Source: Elusimicrobia bacterium HGW-Elusimicrobia-2
Lineage (GTDB): Bacteria > CG03
Direction: 5' to 3'
Length of the DNA stretch: 22,224 nt
Assembly (NCBI GenBank): GCA_002841685.1
Contig: PHAM01000030.1
Span: forward strand, 1 to 22,224
Shown here: piece by piece, positions 1 through 7,307 of the stretch
How the letters are laid out: each line of letters begins with the position of its first letter
How positions within the stretch are numbered: position 1 is the stretch's first letter
Program-made: the position numbers and the translations under genes
The notes under the pieces: model-generated
The model's database searches: none
What the model was told of the DNA's origin: nothing
What the model saw: the letters and a program-made list of their open reading frames with translations, nothing else

Positions 1-255
1 CCTTATCTTCTTTTCATATTCTTCCCCAAAACAAATCAACCTGATAAACCTATATTTCTTCCCAGGGGGGTCACGATGTCCCTTCCTATTCCCAGACAAG
101 CCAATGAGCCTTATTGTAATTGGCGGGGTTATTTGTTAAGCTTGCGACTGGATAGGAATTAGGATTTGTAAAGAGACATATTTTGACACATCTGAAAAAC
201 ACATCATATACTGATTTGCCAAAGGTGAAATTAAAGTTAAAGTAACGGAGTAAAA
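1..255. other. Non-coding upstream region of the DEAD-box helicase gene
   Basis: No supportable gene is visible in the first 255 bases. The stretch is relatively AT-rich, and the only long reading frame crossing it runs antisense into the helicase gene and resembles no family. Its 3' end carries the helicase promoter and ribosome binding site. The remainder may be the tail of an upstream intergenic region. Confidence 0.6.
183..212 (+). promoter_or_regulatory. Sigma-70-type promoter of the DEAD-box helicase gene
   Basis: A perfect -35 box TTGACA (183-188) is followed after 18 bases by TATACT (207-212), one mismatch from the -10 consensus. Transcription would start near 219, leaving a leader of about 37 bases that holds the ACGGAG ribosome binding site (246-251) ahead of the ATG at 256. 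The call rests on sequence match only. Confidence 0.65.
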
Positions 256-1428
256 ATGATTGAAGGAAATTTTAAGGATCTGGGTATTAACGACGAGCTG
301 GCCGAAATACTCAAAAAGAAAGGTTTTGAGCATCCCACGCCCATACAGAAGCAGACCATACCTCTGATACTCGATGGAAAAGACCTGATAGGGCAGGCGG
401 AAACGGGTTCGGGCAAAACCGCGGCCTGCGCGATACCCCTCGTCCAACAGGTGGACAAGAGCGTCAATGACATACAGACGCTCATCCTCACGCCGACGCG
501 TGAGCTGGCGCTGCAGTATCTGGATGAGGTGAGTTCCTTCGGCACGCCTTACGGGGTGACGCCCTTTGTTATCTACGGAGGGTTCAATAAGGATATACAT
601 CTGGCAAAACTGAAATCGGGCGTTCAGATACTCGTGGCCACACCCGGCAGGCTCATCGACATTATTTACAATCACTATCTCGCGCTGGAAAACCTCAAGA
701 CAATGGTCATAGACGAGGCCGACGAGATGTTGAAGATGGGTTTCATAGAAGATGTCGATTTTATAAAAAGCTGCATAGTGCAGAAGCATCAGACGCTTCT
801 TTTTTCGGCGACAATGCCGCCGCCCATCAAGCGCCTCGCGGGAAAATACATGAAGGACGCCGTGCATATAAAACTTAACGCCGACCAGTCCGGGCCGTCA
901 AGCCTGATTCATTATGTCATACACGCTGAAAGCCGCTCCAAGGACAGGCAGCTCTCCATGCTGCTTGCACAAAAAGATATAACGCAGGCCATTGTTTTCT
1001 GCAACACCCGCACCCGCGTGAAAACTCTCTACAAATCGCTGCAGGATAAATTCCGCGACGTGGATTATCTCCACGGCGGCATGGAACAGAACCTGAGAAC
1101 AAGGATAATGGACAAGTTCCGAGCGAAGAAAATAAAAGTCGTAATCACGACGGATGTCATGGCCCGGGGCATAGATGTCAGGGGAGTTTCGCACATAATC
1201 AATTACGATTTTCCAAAGACCTCAGAGAGCTATGTGCACCGCACAGGGCGCACGGCGAGGCTGGGCGGCGAAGGCACGGCCATATCCATTGTAACGCGCT
1301 CGGACGCTGATATTTACAAAGAAGTCAGCGAAAAATACGGCATCAATCCCGTTGCCTTTCCCGGCTCCGCCGCAGAAGATGACAGTTCGGCTTCAAGGCC
1401 TCACCGCGGCCGCTCAAGAAAAAAGTAG
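256..1428 (+). CDS. DEAD-box ATP-dependent RNA helicase
   Basis: This 390-residue protein is a cytoplasmic RNA helicase that uses ATP to unwind short RNA duplexes, a role usually tied to ribosome assembly or RNA decay. All family motifs are present in order: Q motif with PTPIQ (27-31), Walker A AETGSGKT (48-55), PTRELALQ (80-87), TPGR (129-132), DEAD (153-156), SAT (184-186), TDVMARGIDV (299-308) and HRTGRTAR (328-335). The two RecA-like domains fill nearly the whole length. Only a short basic, Ser-rich tail follows, so this is a minimal RhlE-like helicase without the long RNA-binding extension of E. coli DeaD. The ATG is preceded by ACGGAG and a strong promoter. It lies just upstream of rplT, which has its own promoter. 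The family assignment is certain; the subfamily is not. Confidence 0.95.
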   Translation: MIEGNFKDLGINDELAEILKKKGFEHPTPIQKQTIPLILDGKDLIGQAETGSGKTAACAIPLVQQVDKSVNDIQTLILTPTRELALQYLDEVSSFGTPYGVTPFVIYGGFNKDIHLAKLKSGVQILVATPGRLIDIIYNHYLALENLKTMVIDEADEMLKMGFIEDVDFIKSCIVQKHQTLLFSATMPPPIKRLAGKYMKDAVHIKLNADQSGPSSLIHYVIHAESRSKDRQLSMLLAQKDITQAIVFCNTRTRVKTLYKSLQDKFRDVDYLHGGMEQNLRTRIMDKFRAKKIKVVITTDVMARGIDVRGVSHIINYDFPKTSESYVHRTGRTARLGGEGTAISIVTRSDADIYKEVSEKYGINPVAFPGSAAEDDSSASRPHRGRSRKK

Positions 1429-1435
1429 TCTTTGC

Positions 1436-1465
1436 TTGCCAAAGAGAGCTTCCATTTGTTATAGT
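1436..1465 (+). promoter_or_regulatory. Sigma-70-type promoter of rplT-pheST
   Basis: TTGCCA (1436-1441) and TATAGT (1460-1465) are separated by 18 bases. The start site would be near 1472, giving a leader of about 39 bases with an AGGAG ribosome binding site (1498-1502). The leader is too short for a T-box or a large L20 autoregulatory structure. This suggests that rplT-pheS-pheT can be transcribed separately from the helicase gene. Confidence 0.55.
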
Positions 1466-1510
1466 TTACCGTTTAGATCGGGAAAAATTTAGTGTTTAGG
1501 AGAAAAAGAT

Positions 1511-1855
1511 ATGGCTAGAGTGAAAAGAGGCGTTACAAAAAGAAAAGCACATAAGAAGGTTCTGAAACTGGCGAAGGGCTTTAAGGGAGCCAAAAAAAAT
1601 CATTACAGACAGGCGAACGAGAATCTTGAAAAGAGCATGATCTACGCCACCCGTGATAGAAAGGTGAAGAAGAGAGAATTCCGATCGCACTGGATAACGA
1701 ATCTCTCGATCGCCTGTGAAAAAACGGGCTTTAAATATTCAAGGTTCATTGACGCTATGAAAAAAAAGAACGTGACGCTCTCGCGGCCCATGCTCTATAA
1801 GATAGCGGTGAACGACTTTGAGACATTCAGAAAAATCGCCGATTTTGTAAAATGA
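1511..1855 (+). CDS. rplT: 50S ribosomal protein L20
   Basis: L20 binds 23S rRNA and is needed early in assembly of the large subunit. The 114-residue protein starts with the family hallmark MARVKRGV and has a long basic N-terminal extension (about 1-60, including KGFKGAKKNHYR). A compact C-terminal domain follows, with NLSIACEKTGFKYSRF and the usual LSRPMLYKIA-type helix. Length is normal for the family. AGGAG lies 8 bases before the ATG. pheS follows after 25 bases, as in many bacteria. The usual partners infC and rpmI are not upstream; a DEAD-box helicase gene takes that place. Confidence 0.97.
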   Translation: MARVKRGVTKRKAHKKVLKLAKGFKGAKKNHYRQANENLEKSMIYATRDRKVKKREFRSHWITNLSIACEKTGFKYSRFIDAMKKKNVTLSRPMLYKIAVNDFETFRKIADFVK

Positions 1856-1880
1856 TTTTATCCTTTCAGGAGTTGACAAA

Positions 1881-2894
1881 ATGCACATTGATGCGGAAAT
1901 ATCAAGAATACGTAAAAATTTCTTTGAGACGATCAAAGATATCAAAACAGCCGAACAGCTCACGAATGTCAGAGTTGTCTATATAGGCCGTAAAGGCAAA
2001 GTCTCAAGACTTTTAAGGGAAGTGCATGGCCTTCCCGCCGACATAAAGCCTCGTGTGGGTAAAGAGCTGAATCTGCTCAAAAACGAGATAGAGAAAAATA
2101 TCATGGACATCTCATTGCGTTTTACGCCCGGCGCGAAAGAAGAGGCCATCGACGAGACTCTCCCCGGAAGGCCTTTTTCCGTCGGGGGGCGTCATCCGCT
2201 GAGCATAATCAGGAACAAAATAGTGGAGATATTCTTCTCAATGGGCTTTTCCCTCGTGGAGGGGCCTCTCATGGAAGATGACTGGCACAATTTCACGGCC
2301 CTCAATGTGCCCGAATTCCATCCCTCCAGGGATATGCACGACACTCTTTATCTTGAAGGCAAGGATAATATACTTCTTCGCACGCACACCTCGCCCGTTC
2401 AGGTGCGCGTGATGAAACACAACAAGCCGCCGCTGGCGGTGATAGTGCCGGGCAAATGTTTCAGGAACGACGCCATAGACGCCTCCCATTTTCCGGTCTT
2501 CCATCAGGTTGAGGGCCTTTGGGTGGACAAGGATATTTCCCTGGCCGATTTGAAGGGCGTACTCAGCGCTTTTGTGCACCGCCTCTTCGGCAATGTCAAG
2601 GTGCGTTTCAGGCCGAGTTATTTTCCTTTCACCGAGCCTTCCGTTGAGCTGGATATGGGTTGCCCTGTGTGCGGAGGCTCCGGATGTTCCACCTGCGGAC
2701 ATGGCGGCTTCATGGAGATAATGGGTGCCGGAATGGTACACCCGGAAGTGTTCAGGAATTCCGGTTATGAGGAAAAATACCAGGGATTCGCTTTCGGCAT
2801 GGGAATAGAGAGGATAGCGATGATATATTACGGCCTGGCCGATATAAGGGATTTTTATAACAACGATTTGAGATTTCTGGAGCAGTTCAAATAA
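1881..2894 (+). CDS. pheS: Phenylalanine--tRNA ligase alpha subunit
   Basis: This is the catalytic alpha subunit of the (alpha-beta)2 enzyme that charges tRNA-Phe in the cytoplasm. The 337 residues match the usual length. An N-terminal coiled coil (about 1-90) that would contact tRNA precedes the class II catalytic core. Visible core motifs are HNFTALNVPEFHPSRDMHDT (from 136), FRND (194-197), FTEPSVELDM (from 250) and motif 3 GMGIERI (306-312). The C-terminal DIRDFYNNDLRFLEQF is typical. CPVCGGSGCSTCG provides a cysteine cluster often seen in bacterial PheS. AGGAG (1868-1872) supports the ATG. pheT follows after 15 bases, so the two are co-expressed. Confidence 0.98.
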   Translation: MHIDAEISRIRKNFFETIKDIKTAEQLTNVRVVYIGRKGKVSRLLREVHGLPADIKPRVGKELNLLKNEIEKNIMDISLRFTPGAKEEAIDETLPGRPFSVGGRHPLSIIRNKIVEIFFSMGFSLVEGPLMEDDWHNFTALNVPEFHPSRDMHDTLYLEGKDNILLRTHTSPVQVRVMKHNKPPLAVIVPGKCFRNDAIDASHFPVFHQVEGLWVDKDISLADLKGVLSAFVHRLFGNVKVRFRPSYFPFTEPSVELDMGCPVCGGSGCSTCGHGGFMEIMGAGMVHPEVFRNSGYEEKYQGFAFGMGIERIAMIYYGLADIRDFYNNDLRFLEQFK

Positions 2895-2909
2895 AATGGA
2901 GATGGAAGG

Positions 2910-5264
2910 ATGCTGATACCGGTTAAATGGCTCAGGGATTTTGTGGATGTTTCAGGCGCCTCCGAGGTGAAGGACATACTGCTCAAGGCGGGTTTTGAGG
3001 CCGAGCTCGTCTTCAGCAAAGAGAAATTCAACGGCGTTGTGGCCGCGCAGGTGCTCAAGGCCGCGCCGATCCCGGGCACGCATCTTAAGAGCTGTCTTGT
3101 CAGCGACGGGAAGGAGCTCTGTTCGGTTATATGCGGCGCTCCCAATGTGGACAAGGGCCAGTTCGTGGCTTTCGCCCGCGTGGGCGCTGAGCTGCCCGGC
3201 GGGATCAAAATATCAAAGCGGAAAATACAGGGCAATGTCTCCTGCGGTATGATAGTTTCGGAAAAGGAACTCGGAGTGGGTGACGGCGCTTCGGGCATCA
3301 TGGTGCTGAAAGAGGAACTGCCTCTCGGGACGCCCTTGACCTTTCAGAAGGATGAGATGGTTGAGGTTGAGATAACACCGGACAGGGGCGACTGCCTTTC
3401 CATTCTGGGAATAGCCAGGGAAATAAGTTTTTTCGGCGGCAAAGAACTAAAAAATCCCATTATAGAAAATATAGCAGAGGAAGGCGCTCACTCCGGTTTC
3501 AGGGTTGAGAGGGTGTCTGGGAGCTGTCCTTTTTATACGGGCTGTCTCATAGAAGGCGTGAAAATAGCACCGTCGCCGGACTGGATCAAAAACAGGATAT
3601 TATCAATGGGACTCAATCCACAGAACAATGTCGTTGACATTACCAACATGATACTTTTTGAGCTGGGCCAGCCGCTCCACGCTTTTGACGCGGATAAGAT
3701 AAAGAGCGGGATAATAAGGATATCAGACGCCGTGGATGGTGAGAAAATCACTCTTCTAGACGCTAAGGAGCGCGCGCTCAAAGAAGGCCTGTGTCTTATA
3801 AGGGATGGCGACAGGCCCATAGCTCTGGGCGGCGTGATGGGAGGCGCGGAAACGGGCGTTTCAAATACAACGTCGAGGGTGTTCCTGGAAAGCGCCTACT
3901 TTGAGCCGGGCGCGATATACAGGAGCGCCAGATATCTTGGCATAAACTCACCTTCCTCAATGAGATTTTCAAGAGGCGTGGATCCGCTGATGGTCAAAAA
4001 AGCCCTGATGAGAGCCGTTACGCTGATCAAAGAAACGGCATCGGGCCTCGTAAAGGAATTTTTCCATGAAGGCAGGGTGCCCGGTAAGCAGCCCATAACG
4101 GTCAGAAGAGAATATGTGAGATCTCTTCTGGGCGTTGATATACCGTCGGACGCTCTGGCTAATGCCCTTGCTTTTGCCGGCGATGTGCAGAGCACTGACG
4201 GCGGGACCATAAAAATCCTTCCATATTCATGGAGGAACGATCTCAGTATAGAGGAGGACATGGTTGAGGAGGCTGTCAGGTCTATAGGATATGACAGCAT
4301 TCCGCCGAAGTATCCTGCTTTGAGGCGGATGCCCTACGGTTTGCCGGATCCTGTAAGAGATAGAGAAAAACTGATGAGCGCTTTTGTTGCCTCGGGCTTC
4401 AGCGAGGTTATAACGCCGGACATGATATCTGAAAGCCGGCTGTTCCAGAATTTTCCGGAAGTCATAAAAATAAAGAATCCGGTTTCAGCCGATATGGGTG
4501 TGGCGAGGCCGACGCTTTTTGTCAATCTGGCTGATGTGGCCAGGCACAACATATCCCGCGGCATAACTGATGTCAGGATATTTGAGGGCGGTTCGGTTTT
4601 CAAAAATGATTCGGGAAAATATACTGAAGAGGAAATGATAGCGGGAATGGCCACAGGCCTCGTGGCGCCGCTGAGCCATTACAAGAGCGAGCCCGTTGAT
4701 TTTTTTTATGTGAAGGGCGTAATTGAGGGCGCGGCTGAAAGTCCGCCGGTAGGCGCGGCTATGCGCATGTCTGTCAGTGAGAGGATCAACGCGCCCTTTC
4801 TTGAGAACGCCGTTCTTTTCAAGGAAGGGGGCAAACAGCTTTTTATGATAGGAGAGGTGACGGATAAAGCACTTAATTCTTTTGACATAAAGAAGGATTT
4901 TCTCACATCGCCTATCATATATTTTGAATTCTATTTCAAGAACCTTCCCGCCGTGGCGAAAAAATATTCGGCGCCCCCGATGGTGCCGGCATCGATGAGA
5001 GACCTTTCAATTCTGATAAAGGAAGATGCCAGTTTCGCCGATGTGGAGAAGAAGATATTCGAAAGCGGCGCTCTTAATCTGGAAAAAGCCGTTCTTATCG
5101 ACCTTTATCGCGGCGCCCAGGTGGAAGAAGGAAAAAAGAGTATGAGTTTCCGGCTTTTTTTCAGGGGCAAGGAGACCCTCATCCACAGCGACATCGACGC
5201 GCAGCTTGCCAGGATATTAAAAGCTCTGGCGGATGCTTTCGGCGCCGAGCTGCGGAAAAAATAA
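2910..5264 (+). CDS. pheT: Phenylalanine--tRNA ligase beta subunit
   Basis: This is the large beta subunit, which completes PheRS, binds tRNA and carries the editing site for mischarged Tyr-tRNA. The 784 residues are of normal length. Visible parts, in order, are an N-terminal segment, an EMAP-type tRNA-binding OB domain (about 40-150, with VICGAPNVDKGQFVAFARVG), the B3/B4 editing region with NNVVDITNMILFELGQPLHAFD, the B5 and catalytic-like core, and a C-terminal ferredoxin-like anticodon-binding domain (about 690-784, with MVPASMRDLSILI). GGAG (2898-2901) sits 8 bases before the ATG. The next gene starts directly after the stop codon. Confidence 0.97.
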   Translation: MLIPVKWLRDFVDVSGASEVKDILLKAGFEAELVFSKEKFNGVVAAQVLKAAPIPGTHLKSCLVSDGKELCSVICGAPNVDKGQFVAFARVGAELPGGIKISKRKIQGNVSCGMIVSEKELGVGDGASGIMVLKEELPLGTPLTFQKDEMVEVEITPDRGDCLSILGIAREISFFGGKELKNPIIENIAEEGAHSGFRVERVSGSCPFYTGCLIEGVKIAPSPDWIKNRILSMGLNPQNNVVDITNMILFELGQPLHAFDADKIKSGIIRISDAVDGEKITLLDAKERALKEGLCLIRDGDRPIALGGVMGGAETGVSNTTSRVFLESAYFEPGAIYRSARYLGINSPSSMRFSRGVDPLMVKKALMRAVTLIKETASGLVKEFFHEGRVPGKQPITVRREYVRSLLGVDIPSDALANALAFAGDVQSTDGGTIKILPYSWRNDLSIEEDMVEEAVRSIGYDSIPPKYPALRRMPYGLPDPVRDREKLMSAFVASGFSEVITPDMISESRLFQNFPEVIKIKNPVSADMGVARPTLFVNLADVARHNISRGITDVRIFEGGSVFKNDSGKYTEEEMIAGMATGLVAPLSHYKSEPVDFFYVKGVIEGAAESPPVGAAMRMSVSERINAPFLENAVLFKEGGKQLFMIGEVTDKALNSFDIKKDFLTSPIIYFEFYFKNLPAVAKKYSAPPMVPASMRDLSILIKEDASFADVEKKIFESGALNLEKAVLIDLYRGAQVEEGKKSMSFRLFFRGKETLIHSDIDAQLARILKALADAFGAELRKK

Positions 5265-6470
5265 TTGGCGTTTTCCCAAAGAAAACCTTTTAATCAAAAT
5301 TGGTTTTACGCAGCATTGTTTCTCACGGCGCTGATACTTTCTCTTTATGTGAGATTTTCTGTTATAGCCGCGAACAACAGCGAACCTCTCAGGGGCGACG
5401 CCGGAGGTTTTGTTTTGCACGCTCGGTCTATGACAAATTTTTACTCCGCTTCTCCCCGCGAGCCATTTTGGATTTTATGGGTCAAGTGCGTCGCGGCGTC
5501 TTTCCAAGAAGCCAAAACCGGCATGAGATTTGCCGCCGCCGGGGCTTTTTCCCTTTCGGCCATTCTGCTCTTCCTTATTCTGAGGCGTGAGCTTGGAAAT
5601 GCGCCGGCTCTTGCGGGAGGTCTTTTTTATCTCGTGATACCCTATATGTATTTCAGCCACATCAGGGCGCACCGACTGGAACTCTATCTTTTTCTGCTCC
5701 TTCTTTTCTGCTATATTCTGATCAGGGGGTTAAATAGTGTTTTTTCCGTTCTTGCCGCGGGACTAAGCGCGGCGGCTCTTGTTTTAACGAGGATGGAATC
5801 GCTGGCCGTTATAATCCCCGGTTTTGTTTTTTATGTTTTCGGACAGAGACGAGTGCCGCTGCCGGCTCTTAAGAACAGCGCTCTCGCGCTTCTTGCCGCG
5901 CTGATACTGGCGGCTCCGTTTTTTATCTCCTGCCGGAGAGCATATGGCTCCTTTTTCCACGATTTGAACAATCACGCCAGATTCTGGGATTCGCACGAGC
6001 ACGCCGGAGAAGAGGGCTTCCGTTCACCAGAGGATACGCTTGCGAGGCCTTATGGGGGCAGAAATGTCTCGGTTTTTCAGTACGTTTTTTCCGGCAGAAA
6101 CTTAAAAAATATAACCGTCAGATTCGTCAAAGGCTATTATAAAACTTTTACGCGGGCGGCCAGGCACATGCTGAGATTTTATTATGACCTTTCTTTTTTG
6201 ATATATCCTTTCTGGGCGGGGCTTTTAATGATGCCTTTTTCAAAAAAAGGAAGGGGCCTTCTTTTTTGGGGGCTTCTTTTCATTTTCCCGCACGCTTATA
6301 TTCTTAATTTGAATGTTGTGGGAAAACCTTCCGTTGATATAAGGTTCGCGGCTTCGTCCGTGCCGCTAATGGCTTTTGCCGCGGGATTTTTTATTTTCGC
6401 CTCAGCCAGGATATACGCTTTTGCCTCTGCTCATTTCAAAAAGCGATACCCCTCTTATTTTCCGTGTTGA
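5265..6470 (+). CDS. Polytopic membrane protein, GT-C/ArnT-like glycosyltransferase candidate
   Basis: This is a 401-residue inner-membrane protein with a hydrophobic segment at about 13-36 and roughly eight further membrane helices. A short loop after the first helix carries RGDAGGFVLHA (43-53). That is the place where PMT/ArnT-type GT-C glycosyltransferases have their catalytic Asp followed by an aromatic and Ala motif. A longer extracytoplasmic loop near 235-290 (with FWDSHEHA) would fit the acceptor region. Such enzymes move sugars from polyprenyl-phosphate carriers to lipid or protein. The start is a TTG immediately after the pheT stop, with GGAA about 10 bases upstream, implying translational coupling. 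Membrane topology is clear; enzyme activity is inferred. Confidence 0.6.
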   Translation: MAFSQRKPFNQNWFYAALFLTALILSLYVRFSVIAANNSEPLRGDAGGFVLHARSMTNFYSASPREPFWILWVKCVAASFQEAKTGMRFAAAGAFSLSAILLFLILRRELGNAPALAGGLFYLVIPYMYFSHIRAHRLELYLFLLLLFCYILIRGLNSVFSVLAAGLSAAALVLTRMESLAVIIPGFVFYVFGQRRVPLPALKNSALALLAALILAAPFFISCRRAYGSFFHDLNNHARFWDSHEHAGEEGFRSPEDTLARPYGGRNVSVFQYVFSGRNLKNITVRFVKGYYKTFTRAARHMLRFYYDLSFLIYPFWAGLLMMPFSKKGRGLLFWGLLFIFPHAYILNLNVVGKPSVDIRFAASSVPLMAFAAGFFIFASARIYAFASAHFKKRYPSYFPC

Positions 6471-6484
6471 GGCAATGCGTTTTC

Positions 6485-6514
6485 TTGACAACAGTGGGGG
6501 GAATTAAATAAAAT
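6485..6514 (+). promoter_or_regulatory. Promoter of the coiled-coil/zapA pair, probably giving a leaderless mRNA
   Basis: A perfect TTGACA (6485-6490) and TAAAAT (6509-6514) are spaced by 18 bases. The expected start, about 7 bases after the -10 box, falls at 6521-6523, on or next to the ATG at 6523. An AAGGA (6516-6520) is present but sits only 2 bases from the ATG, too close for normal use, so a leaderless transcript is plausible. Confidence 0.5.
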
Positions 6515-6522
6515 CAAGGACA

Positions 6523-6771
6523 ATGAAAGATGATCTAAAAAGACTTTCGGACGACGTAGACAGAGCGGTGAGAGTTATAAAGGCCCTCAAGGCGGAAAAC
6601 GAAAAACTAAACAGCGCCCTGCTCCTTAAGGACGAGCAGATACGCGCTCTGGATTCACAGGGCAGGAACTCCGAGAAAATAGTACGGGATTTTGAAAGGA
6701 TGAAACTGGAAAGGATAAAAATAAAAGACAAGGTCGGTGTGCTGCTTAACGCTCTGGGGGATGTTCAATGA
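6523..6771 (+). CDS. Small coiled-coil protein upstream of ZapA (ZapB-like)
   Basis: This 82-residue, highly charged, almost entirely helical protein has clear heptad patterning from about 5 to 45 (LKRLSDDVDRAVRVIKALK and following) and again at 50-75. It has no signal or membrane segment. Size and character match E. coli ZapB (81 residues), a coiled-coil protein that joins ZapA at the division ring. Its gene overlaps the zapA start by 4 bases (ATGA). A divisome role is inferred from this coupling; low-complexity coiled coils cannot be assigned by sequence alone. It appears to have its own promoter and possibly a leaderless start. Confidence 0.7.
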   Translation: MKDDLKRLSDDVDRAVRVIKALKAENEKLNSALLLKDEQIRALDSQGRNSEKIVRDFERMKLERIKIKDKVGVLLNALGDVQ

Positions 6772-7049
6772 GTACTTCCGTGACCCTTATGGGGAACAAA
6801 CTCAGTATTTCCGACGATGAATTGAGCCCTGAGACGATAAAGGCCGCCGCCGAGATGGCCCAGAAGGAGATGGACGCTCTGCGGCAGGCGCTGGGAATGC
6901 AGGACACGCTGAAACTTGCGGCGCTGACGATGATACAGATAGCCGGGCGTCTTTTGGAACTGGAGAAAAAGGGTTATTCCCGCACGGAGGGGTACAGTAA
7001 GGGTTTGGAAGAGATGGCGAAAAAGTTAGAAGACGAGATAAACGCGTGA
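6768..7049 (+). CDS. zapA: Cell division protein ZapA
   Basis: ZapA binds FtsZ and bundles its filaments at the division site. The 93-residue protein has the family layout: an N-terminal strand region (VTLMGNKLSI), a DELSPETIKAAAEMAQKEMDAL-type helix, and a central hydrophobic helix KLAALTMIQIAGRLLELEKK that leads into a C-terminal coiled coil used for tetramerisation. The start overlaps the upstream coiled-coil gene by 4 bases. The 6S RNA gene follows downstream, and a folate cyclo-ligase gene lies beyond it, the same linkage known from many proteobacteria. That linkage supports an otherwise divergent sequence match. Confidence 0.8.
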   Translation: MSTSVTLMGNKLSISDDELSPETIKAAAEMAQKEMDALRQALGMQDTLKLAALTMIQIAGRLLELEKKGYSRTEGYSKGLEEMAKKLEDEINA

Positions 7050-7110
7050 AAGAGGAAGAGGAGCGAAAACAAGCGCAGTGGCAAACCGGTCGTCCGGAGC
7101 CGTTGTTAAA

Positions 7111-7265
7111 AATATTTCTGCGGCCGTGGTGATGAATGTGATTTTTGAAGGGCTCTAAGAAGAATACGGGATTTTGATGCCGCGGTTCTTGGACCGCGGC
7201 TTAGAAAACCCACTTTGCTGTTCGCAGCCTTCTTCTGATCACATCCACCCGGCCGCGGATGATTT
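7111..7265 (+). ncRNA. ssrS: 6S RNA
   Basis: The spacer after zapA folds into the 6S RNA shape. GCGGCC (7120-7125) pairs with GGCCGC (7251-7256), GTGG (7126-7129) with CCAC (7245-7248) and ATGTGAT (7136-7142) with ATCACAT (7238-7244), forming the closing stem. A central bubble follows. Its 3' side holds a small GCTG-TTCG-CAGC hairpin (7217-7228), as in known 6S RNAs. The apical arm pairs GGGATTTT (7168-7175) with AAAACCC (7205-7211), and GCCGCGGT (7179-7186) with ACCGCGGC (7193-7200). 6S RNA mimics an open promoter and binds sigma-70 RNA polymerase, mainly in slow growth. Its position between zapA and ygfA is a known arrangement. Exact ends are uncertain and no clear own promoter was found, so it may be processed from the zapA transcript. 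Confidence 0.85.
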
Positions 7266-7307
7266 TCGATTTCTCACCGCTATTCATCGCACGATAAGGA
7301 TTTAGGG

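Noticed and set aside
136-867. 243-codon frame antisense to the DEAD-box helicase
   Set aside because: It has no recognisable motif and lies opposite a complete, strongly conserved gene.
1429-1510. T-box or L20 autoregulatory leader before rplT-pheST
   Set aside because: The predicted leader is about 39 bases, far too short, and no T-box or pseudoknot elements are visible.
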